Assembly: GCA_965243605.1 (NCBI GenBank)
Contig: CBDEVQ010000042.1
Span: forward strand, 1-22,216
Source: JBMYYR01 sp965243605
GTDB taxonomy: Bacteria > Bacteroidota > Bacteroidia > Flavobacteriales > CAJXXR01
DNA: 22,216 nt
Direction: 5' to 3'
Every line of letters starts with the position of its first letter. Position 1 is the first letter of the stretch. The translations under genes and the position numbers were made by a program. This document shows positions 17,034 to 22,216 of this stretch, in pieces. The notes beneath the pieces are model-generated. The model saw nothing but the letters and a program-made list of their open reading frames with translations. It was not told where the DNA came from and searched no databases.

Positions 17034-18025
17034 TAGGGTTACCCATTTAAATCTCGACAATTCTAATATCCTTACTTATTGCTGGTTTATGTTGAACAAA
17101 ACGTTCAATAATTTTATCTAAAATGGACTTTCTATGATTTCTTCTGTTATACCTAAAGAAGTATTCATCGATATATTTTTGTAAATATTCCTTATTACAA
17201 TAAGAATGAACACCTCTGAGCCAATTCTTAAAGTTTCTAATTTGTATATGAAGCATTTTAAAATTCTTTCCATTCTCTGATAGAGTCTGATTTATATTGG
17301 GATATTCTTCAATTAATGGCTTGTATCCACTCCATCCATCGGCTAAAATACTGGCATCTGACTTGATATGAGCATCAAAAATTGGTTTTAGTGATTTTGA
17401 GCTATAATCTTGAATTACTTTAGCATAACCCCTACCAGATTTACCATCTCGGTATTCAAATGCAATAACCACTCGAGATTTCTTTTCACTTTTACTTCGT
17501 CCTTGTTCTCCAACCTGTGGCGTACCAATCTCAAATTCATCTACATGAACATTTCCTTCTAATGGATAATTCTCAGAACTTTTCATAGCAAGTTGTATCT
17601 TCTGACGAAATAACCAAGCCGTTTTTTGATTGACTCCAAAATGTTCCGCTAACCAAATACTATTGGCTCCTTTTTTACTTGAAGTTATCTCATAAAGCAT
17701 TTCAAAAGCCTTATCTATTCCAAATTTCAATTTATGAAATAAAGTTCCTGAGGTTGTAGATTCATCATAACCGCACTTCTTACAACGCCTACTACTTGGC
17801 TGTTTTCCTTTAATAAATCCAGTAAATTCACAACGTGAACAAGAATAACCATCTGGCCATTTTAATTCTGCTAAAAATTCATAGCAAGATTTTTTACGTT
17901 CAAAACGTTTCTTAAAAGTCTCTCTATCAATCTCTTTTAGTATTTTCATATCATCAGGATTTGAATACAATTTACAAAATAACACACTCTTAAACAATTA
18001 TTTGTGAACAATATGGGTAACCCTA
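17034..18025. mobile_element. Complete IS1595-family insertion sequence, 992 bp
   Basis: Terminal inverted repeats TAGGGTTACCCAT (17034-17046) and ATGGGTAACCCTA (18013-18025) are perfect over 13 bases. One intact transposase gene fills the interior, and its stop codon directly abuts the left repeat. Perfect ends, an intact gene and perfect flanking duplications point to a recent, possibly active insertion. Each end contains the near-palindrome GGGTTACCC. No passenger gene is present. Confidence 0.9.
17047..17997 (-). CDS. IS1595-family (ISXO2-like) transposase, 316 aa
   Basis: Residues about 50-80 form a zinc ribbon with C53, C56, C72 and C75 (SCSRCEF, RRCKKCGYDES). Then comes a helix-turn-helix-like part (NSIWLAEHFGVNQKTAWLFR) and an ISXO2-type DDE catalytic core with D153 (HVDEFEIGTP), D220 (ILADGWSGY) and candidates for the last residue around H264/E278 (VHSYCNKEY, DEYFFRYNRR). 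It cuts and joins the element's ends. The open frame begins at 17997, but the ATG at 17949 (MKILKEIDRETFKKRF) matches usual family starts better; the first 16 residues are uncertain. There is no frameshift or internal stop, so it should be functional. Confidence 0.93.
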   Translation of the reverse strand: MFKSVLFCKLYSNPDDMKILKEIDRETFKKRFERKKSCYEFLAELKWPDGYSCSRCEFTGFIKGKQPSSRRCKKCGYDESTTSGTLFHKLKFGIDKAFEMLYEITSSKKGANSIWLAEHFGVNQKTAWLFRQKIQLAMKSSENYPLEGNVHVDEFEIGTPQVGEQGRSKSEKKSRVVIAFEYRDGKSGRGYAKVIQDYSSKSLKPIFDAHIKSDASILADGWSGYKPLIEEYPNINQTLSENGKNFKMLHIQIRNFKNWLRGVHSYCNKEYLQKYIDEYFFRYNRRNHRKSILDKIIERFVQHKPAISKDIRIVEI

Positions 18026-18088
18026 TTGAAGAATTAACTCTATCATATTCTTATAATAGAATTACTAAATAATCATTTAAATAGAACT

Positions 18089-19171
18089 TTATTTAGCGGT
18101 TTCATTTACAGCTTTAATTATTTTTAGCACTTTATCTAAATCAATAGGAGACTCATCTTTGTTTTCTTCCTTTAAAAGATTTTCCTCATTAGTTATGGTT
18201 TTTTCGTCTAAGTGATTAGATATTATTTTGTCAAGAATTTTATTAATTCTAATTATTCCATCATTAATATCAGGAGAAAGGTTGTTTATTGATAACATTA
18301 ACCCTTCAATGTATTTAACACTATGTATTTTTTTAGAGATTAGCATTAAATGCCGTTGAGCTCGATTCATCTGAAATACAAATCCCCACATTAAGGCTCC
18401 AGCAATTGGAATTGGTAAATAGAGTAATAAATATTCTGTAGCTTTAGGAAGTTCATCATTTGATGATATTTTAACGATAGCTATTATCACTACTGTGAAA
18501 ATAATTATGAGAGTAAAAGAAGTTAAGATGGCATATGCATAATATAATATATTTAATCTTTTATGTTCTTCTTTAATTGGATTTAACAGTAATTCTAATT
18601 TGGAAAATGTTTCATTAATTTTATTAGTCCAATCATTTTTAGCATCTTCTTGTTTTTGCTTTTTTTCAAGTTCAATATTTTTATTCCTTAGTTCTTGTTC
18701 AATTGCATTTAATTTTTGTTTGGTTTCATAAACTAATTGTGTTTGCTCTTGAGTCTTATTTTGATTTGATTCTAGAATGTTTTTTAAGGCTAATTCTTGT
18801 GTTTTTAATTCGTGTATTACTTTATTATAATATTTTTCTGAATTTGAATTAAAATCTGTTTCATTCTCTAATTCTTTTAGCTGTATTCTTAAGTCCTCTA
18901 TGAATGGAATTGTGGATTGAATTATTGTATTGTTAAATGTTTCATCATTAGATTCTTGTATTTTTTCATATAAGGGACCTAATGTATTTTGAATATACCG
19001 AGATATATGAAAATTATTGATGAAATCTAAAGATATATCTAACGTATCTATGGATTTTTGTAAGTGTATGTCGTCTAAAATATACTTGTGTGAACTGAAG
19101 AAATTTAATAATCCATAAATTATTCTTTTTGTCTTATTAGACTGTTCTTTAAAATTAATTCTTTTAGCCAT
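18089..19171 (-). CDS. Unrecognised coiled-coil protein with two membrane segments, 360 aa
   Basis: I do not recognise a family. Residues 1-110 are helical and charged, and about 110-190 are a long coiled coil rich in E, K, Q and N (QKLNAIEQELRNKNIELEKK). Two hydrophobic segments follow, about 220-245 (ILTSFTLIIIFTVVIIAIV) and about 255-275 (YLLLYLPIPIAGALMWGFVF). Then come a helical stretch and an acidic tail (EENLLKEENKDESPIDLD). There is no signal peptide; both large soluble parts would be on the same side, likely cytoplasmic. The gene is very AT-rich, lies between an insertion sequence and a divergent HEPN-like gene, and has a good promoter at 19199-19230. This is accessory-type context, so a role in defence is possible but unproven. 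Confidence 0.8.
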   Translation of the reverse strand: MAKRINFKEQSNKTKRIIYGLLNFFSSHKYILDDIHLQKSIDTLDISLDFINNFHISRYIQNTLGPLYEKIQESNDETFNNTIIQSTIPFIEDLRIQLKELENETDFNSNSEKYYNKVIHELKTQELALKNILESNQNKTQEQTQLVYETKQKLNAIEQELRNKNIELEKKQKQEDAKNDWTNKINETFSKLELLLNPIKEEHKRLNILYYAYAILTSFTLIIIFTVVIIAIVKISSNDELPKATEYLLLYLPIPIAGALMWGFVFQMNRAQRHLMLISKKIHSVKYIEGLMLSINNLSPDINDGIIRINKILDKIISNHLDEKTITNEENLLKEENKDESPIDLDKVLKIIKAVNETAK

Positions 19172-19198
19172 TTTATCTCTTAATAATATTCAGTCTAA

Positions 19199-19230
19199 CA
19201 AACATAACTTTTTAAATTAGTAAATACCAA
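19199..19230 (-). promoter_or_regulatory. Promoter of the coiled-coil membrane protein gene
   Basis: On the minus strand TATGTTTG (19206-19199) matches TAnnTTTG. TTG at 19230-19228 lies 21 bases upstream, slightly longer than the usual spacer. The leader to the ATG at 19171 would be about 20 bases. Confidence 0.55.
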
Positions 19231-19478
19231 TTACTCAAAAAAGTACCTAATAAAAAACTCGAACACTCCAATTATATAATTGAATTATTTTGCAATATGA
19301 TGATTATTAGTTTTTTGTGATTTATTGAAAATGTTTTTATTGTTGGTGTTATTGATATTATTGTAGGAGAATACCCTAATATTATTGGAAAAGATCTGAA
19401 TTGTTGGAGTTTTAAACTCTTTTCCTCTGTAAAAGAAGTGTTTTATGGTATTTGTGAGTATATTTAAGTTGATTTTAA
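19207..19478. other. AT-rich divergent spacer
   Basis: About 270 bases between the coiled-coil gene promoter and the HEPN-like gene. It holds a 14-base palindrome CAATTATATAATTG (19269-19282), likely chance in such AT-rich DNA. No clear plus-strand promoter and no short gene were seen. Confidence 0.4.
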
Positions 19479-20150
19479 ATGGAGATAATTAAAAAAAGTA
19501 AGATGAGTATTCATAGATTAGAAAGTGCAATTGAAAGCCTAGTTAAGGAAAGACAAATTAATTGGAATAGCAATGTTTCAACCAGATTATTTGTGATTGA
19601 AAATACAATCATAATAGAAGAATTTATATCAACTATTTTAGGGAATTTATTAGGTATAGATTGGGTAAACTCTAAATCACTTGGATCAACTTCGAAAGCT
19701 ATTAGTTTTAATCAGAAAATTACTATTATTCAAGATATTAAATCTGTTGATAAATTACTAGTTAGAAAATTAACACGAATAATGGAAATTAGAAATAAAT
19801 TTGCTCATAATTATAAGATTAAAGAATTTTCAGATTTATTTGAGGTGAAAATTACTGGTAACGAAATAAAAAAAAATCTTGATACCTGGTATGGTGAAAC
19901 AGATCAACAAAGTGACAAAAATTATAACTTATACTTTGAAGGATTAATTAATGATGTGATAAATAGTCTGAGTAAAATTAATGCGGAAAGTATACATAAA
20001 GAGATTTTTAATCGTGGTAGGACAGATTTTCGTGAAACACTATTAGATGAACTAATAGGTTATATATTATCTCTAGATAATGGTCAGAGTATACTTGAAG
20101 AAAAGGTGAAAGAGTCTTCTGAAAAAGTGAAAAATCCTTTTCATTTATAG
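19479..20150 (+). CDS. Small helical protein with RX4H motif (HEPN-like candidate), 223 aa
   Basis: No family is recognised with certainty. The protein is mostly helical. Near the middle it has MEIRNKFAHNY, with R105 and H110 spaced as RX4H. This is the signature of HEPN-fold domains (RNases of toxin and defence systems) and of the related DUF4145/MltR-like proteins with IRNxFAH. An earlier helix (TRLFVIENTIIIEEFISTIL) fits the four-helix layout. No signal peptide or membrane segment. The start could be 19479 or the ATG at 19503 (MSIHRLESAIES). It is divergent from the coiled-coil membrane gene and convergent with mlaF; very AT-rich. The HEPN call rests on one motif and predicted helicity. 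Confidence 0.65.
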   Translation: MEIIKKSKMSIHRLESAIESLVKERQINWNSNVSTRLFVIENTIIIEEFISTILGNLLGIDWVNSKSLGSTSKAISFNQKITIIQDIKSVDKLLVRKLTRIMEIRNKFAHNYKIKEFSDLFEVKITGNEIKKNLDTWYGETDQQSDKNYNLYFEGLINDVINSLSKINAESIHKEIFNRGRTDFRETLLDELIGYILSLDNGQSILEEKVKESSEKVKNPFHL

Positions 20151-20266
20151 GAGCTTGTATAATTACCAATCTTCTTCAGTTTTTGTTTGAGTACTAAGCA
20201 ATAATCGATTATTATTTTATTGAACTAGTATTAACTTTCTTATAGTCAAACTTGAAAAATAAACTC

Positions 20267-20300
20267 AAAAAAAGCCAGTACAATTTAATGTACTGGCTTT
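20267..20300 (-). terminator. Hairpin terminator of the mlaEF operon
   Basis: AAAGCCAGTACA (20271-20282) and TGTACTGGCTTT (20289-20300) form a perfect 12-bp stem with loop ATTTAA. An A run at 20267-20273 gives a T tail on the minus strand, just after the mlaF-like stop. Confidence 0.85.
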
Positions 20301-20321
20301 ATATATATTTATAGGTAGAAT

Positions 20322-21077
20322 TTACTTCTGTAAATCTCTAATTTTCCTAAACAACTGAGATGAGAATACAAACTCTTCAAGGTCTTTATTCATATCGTTT
20401 ATAAGGTTGTTTTTATTTCCTTTCCAACTCAGGTGTCCATTCTTTAAATAGATAATATTATCACCAATTTGCATCACCGAGTTCATATCGTGGGTATTTA
20501 CCAAAGTAGTCATTTGATACTCTTCGGTAATCTCCTTTAATAAATCGTCAATTAAAATGGCTGTTTGTGGATCTAACCCTGAGTTAGGCTCATCGCAAAA
20601 CAAATATTTTGGATTTAAAGCAATCGCACGGGCAATGGCCACACGTTTTTGCATTCCACCAGAAATTTCGGCTGGAATCTTTTTATTAACACCGTTTAAA
20701 TTAACACGGTCTAAACAAAAGTTTACACGTTTAAGCTGGTCTTTCGGCGAAAGCGTAGAAAACATCTTAAGGGGAAACAAAATATTCTCCTCAATATTCA
20801 TAGAATCGAACAAAGCCCCACCTTGGAACACCATTCCAATCTCTTGACGAATGAGTTTCTTTTGCTTTTTATGCAAGCCAACAAAGCTTCTTCCATCATA
20901 TAATATATCACCACTTGTAGGTTCAAAAAGCCCCAACATACATTTTAAGAAAACCGTTTTACCAGAACCACTTTGCCCAATAATTAAATTACACTTTCCT
21001 TTTTCAAACGTACTCGATATGCCTTTTAAAACGTCTTTATCGCTGAAACTTTTAACTAAAGATTTTACTTCTAACAT
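20322..21077 (-). CDS. mlaF: MlaF-type ABC transporter ATP-binding protein, 251 aa
   Basis: The ATPase of an MCE-type lipid transporter at the inner membrane. Walker A GQSGSGKT is at 34-41, the Q loop near Q85 (MVFQGGALFDSM, the MlaF-like form), signature SGGMQKR at 139-145, Walker B YLFCDEP at 158-164, D-loop SGLDP and switch histidine in VNTHDM. The order SGGMQKRVAIARAIALNP is typical for MlaF/Ttg2A. It follows the permease gene by eight bases, so the two form an operon. Known Mla systems move phospholipids between outer and inner membrane; no MCE-domain protein gene follows here, so it must be encoded elsewhere. Confidence 0.93.
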   Translation of the reverse strand: MLEVKSLVKSFSDKDVLKGISSTFEKGKCNLIIGQSGSGKTVFLKCMLGLFEPTSGDILYDGRSFVGLHKKQKKLIRQEIGMVFQGGALFDSMNIEENILFPLKMFSTLSPKDQLKRVNFCLDRVNLNGVNKKIPAEISGGMQKRVAIARAIALNPKYLFCDEPNSGLDPQTAILIDDLLKEITEEYQMTTLVNTHDMNSVMQIGDNIIYLKNGHLSWKGNKNNLINDMNKDLEEFVFSSQLFRKIRDLQK

Positions 21078-21085
21078 TGCACAGA

Positions 21086-21826
21086 TTAATTAAGGAACAT
21101 ATTAGTAATTATTAAATTGAAAAATATAATCAGCAAGCTGGTATTGACAACCGCTTTCGTACTCGATTTTCCAATTCCTAAAGAACCACCAGACGTAAAA
21201 TACCCATAGTAGGCAGGCACCGTAGCAATAAAAAATGCAAACAGAACCGTTTTAACCATGGCGTAAGAAAACTTCATCATATTATAATCCCACTGTATAC
21301 CTTCAATAAATTGTACCGAAGTGGTAGAACCGGTTGTAAGGGCAGCGATCCACCCACCAGTAACCCCAATTAATATACTTAAGCAGATAATAAACGGATT
21401 AATAATCATAAGGGCCACAATTTTAGGAAAGATAAGATAGCCCGCAGAGTTAATTCCCATAATTTCTAAAGCATCGATCTGTTCGGTTACACGTTTAGAT
21501 CCAATTTCGGAAGCAATATTAGACCCAACTTTACCAGCCAGTAATAAACTAATAATAGTTGGCGAAAACTCCATCATAATGGACTCACGCGTGGCGAACC
21601 CAACAAGGTATTTTGGAATTAACGGATTTTTTATGTTTGCAGATGTTTGCAAGGCCAAAATAGCCCCAACAAAAATAGATACAAAGGCTACAAAAGGTAT
21701 AGACTTAATACCCAATTCATACATTTCATATATAATTTGCTGATAATAAACACGTTTCTTTTCAGCGGGTTGCAAGGCCTGTAAGACTAATGCTGTATAT
21801 TTTCCTATATGTTCTATAATATTCAT
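21086..21826 (-). CDS. mlaE: MlaE-type ABC transporter permease, 246 aa
   Basis: An inner-membrane permease of the MlaE/MCE family. It has an N-terminal amphipathic part, then about five hydrophobic segments (near 44-60, 85-100, 130-155, 190-210, 225-245). The family hallmark is the cytoplasmic loop GKVGSNIASEIGSKRVTEQI followed by DALEIMGINS. Other landmarks are FVGAILALQT and ATRESIMMEFSPTI. Length is normal for the family. It is first in the operon with mlaF. A minus-strand -7 element TAAATTTG (21887-21880) gives a leader of about 45-50 bases. Confidence 0.93.
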   Translation of the reverse strand: MNIIEHIGKYTALVLQALQPAEKKRVYYQQIIYEMYELGIKSIPFVAFVSIFVGAILALQTSANIKNPLIPKYLVGFATRESIMMEFSPTIISLLLAGKVGSNIASEIGSKRVTEQIDALEIMGINSAGYLIFPKIVALMIINPFIICLSILIGVTGGWIAALTTGSTTSVQFIEGIQWDYNMMKFSYAMVKTVLFAFFIATVPAYYGYFTSGGSLGIGKSSTKAVVNTSLLIIFFNLIITNMFLN

Positions 21827-21859
21827 ATGTCTAATATGGTTAAGGTATATGAAAAGTAG

Positions 21860-21887
21860 TATATTTGTCTTTTCAAACCCAAATTTA
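21860..21887. promoter_or_regulatory. Two facing -7 elements in the mlaE/lipoprotein spacer
   Basis: Plus strand TATATTTG (21860-21867) points at the lipoprotein gene; minus strand TAAATTTG (21887-21880) points at mlaE. Both match TAnnTTTG fully. Neither has a clear TTG at the best distance. They lie 12 bases apart and face each other, so polymerase could hardly occupy both at once. Confidence 0.5.
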
Positions 21888-22021
21888 TGAACAAAAAATC
21901 AATCACCACCTATATTTTTCTGTTAGTCGTGTTAGTTTTTACTGCAATTTCGTGTAAATCTAAAGACTGTGGATGTCCAGGATTAAGTTCTAACCAGGAA
22001 ATAACATCTAATAACGTATGA
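21887..22021 (+). CDS. Small Cys-rich lipoprotein, 44 aa
   Basis: A short gene read directly: ATG at 21887, stop TGA at 22019-22021. The protein begins MNKKSITTYIFLLVVLVFTA and continues ISCKSKDCGCPGLSSNQ. The lipobox-like TAISC23 with a basic start and hydrophobic core indicates a lipoprotein; the mature part is about 22 residues with CKSKDCGCPG. Its stop overlaps the ATG of the guanylyltransferase gene (ATGA), so translation is probably coupled. I do not know a function. The lipoprotein reading is good even though no homology can be checked. Confidence 0.7.
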   Translation: MNKKSITTYIFLLVVLVFTAISCKSKDCGCPGLSSNQEITSNNV

Positions 22022-22216
22022 AAAATATATATGGTTTAGTTCTTGCAGGGGGGGTAGGATCTCGGCTATGGCCTATGAGTACACAACAAAAGCCTAAGCA
22101 ATTTGTTGATGTATTAGGAGATGGAGAGAGTTTAATTCAGAAAACACACAATAGACTAAAACAGTTTATTGATCCAACACATATATTTTATTTAACAAAT
22201 ACAAGTTATAAAACGG
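22018..22216 (+). CDS. manC: Mannose-1-phosphate guanylyltransferase, N-terminal part (cut by window end)
   Basis: 66 complete codons remain before the edge. The start MKNIYGLVLAGGVGSRLWPM carries the nucleotidyltransferase signature GGxGxRLWPxS, with the conserved Lys region QQKPKQFVDVLG and then SLIQKTHNRL. This is the N-terminus of GDP-mannose pyrophosphorylase, which makes GDP-mannose from mannose-1-phosphate and GTP for surface polysaccharide. It overlaps the small lipoprotein gene by four bases. Whether an isomerase domain follows cannot be seen. Confidence 0.9.
   Translation, partial: MKNIYGLVLAGGVGSRLWPMSTQQKPKQFVDVLGDGESLIQKTHNRLKQFIDPTHIFYLTNTSYKT

Larger units (their letters stand above)
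17026..18033. repeat. 8-bp target-site duplication TTGAAGAA flanking the IS
   Basis: TTGAAGAA at 17026-17033 and again at 18026-18033, directly outside the inverted repeats. Eight bases is the duplication length known for the IS1595 family. Confidence 0.85.

Noticed and set aside
19269..19282. 14-base palindrome CAATTATATAATTG as an operator
   Set aside because: Made only of A/T apart from its ends, in very AT-rich DNA; could well be chance.
20557..21093. Two plus-strand frames over the mlaF gene
   Set aside because: Antisense shadows of a strongly supported ABC ATPase gene.
1..22216. CRISPR arrays, tRNA or rRNA genes
   Set aside because: No regularly spaced repeats and no tRNA- or rRNA-like sequence were seen on reading.

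Overview
The window looks like chromosomal DNA of a marine-type member of the Flavobacteriaceae (Bacteroidota). This is inferred from AT-rich DNA, promoters of the Bacteroidota form TAnnTTTG, three secreted proteins with type IX secretion system (T9SS) C-terminal signals, a viroplasmin-RNase H fusion, and a LytS/LytTR pair with a periplasmic TPR sensor. No rRNA, tRNA or CRISPR array was seen.

Layout. (1) 1-4543, minus: two tandem paralogous T9SS type B surface proteins, each with its own near-identical promoter; the left one runs off the window edge. (2) 4641-7225, plus: a tight operon of an MBL-fold hydrolase, an AI-2E-type membrane permease and a viroplasmin-RNase H. (3) 7327-8641, plus: two overlapping genes, a secreted TonB-C-like protein and a TPR lipoprotein. 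(4) 8719-9897, minus: a biosynthetic-type thiolase, followed by a 430-base spacer with an orphan minus-strand terminator. (5) 10354-11496, minus: a secreted vWA protein, divergent from a LytS-type kinase and LytTR regulator (11661-14403, plus). The shared spacer carries two 12-base direct repeats 20 bp apart that resemble a LytTR operator. (6) 14473-16680, minus: a T9SS type A secreted protein and an AraC-type regulator.

(7) 16700-20150 is the accessory part. It holds a complete IS1595-type insertion sequence of 992 bp with perfect 13-bp inverted repeats and a perfect 8-bp target duplication (TTGAAGAA). Next to it are two divergent unrecognised genes: a coiled-coil protein with two membrane segments, and a small helical protein with an RX4H motif of HEPN type. 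(8) 20322-21826, minus: the MlaF/MlaE pair of an MCE-type lipid transporter. (9) 21887-22216, plus: a 44-residue lipoprotein overlapping by four bases the start of a mannose-1-phosphate guanylyltransferase, cut by the window edge.

Most of the window is ordinary cell-envelope and housekeeping content. The best candidates for something undescribed are the membrane coiled-coil/HEPN-like pair beside the insertion sequence, the LytTR repeat element between the vWA and kinase genes, and the duplicated surface-protein locus. None is proved by sequence reading alone.
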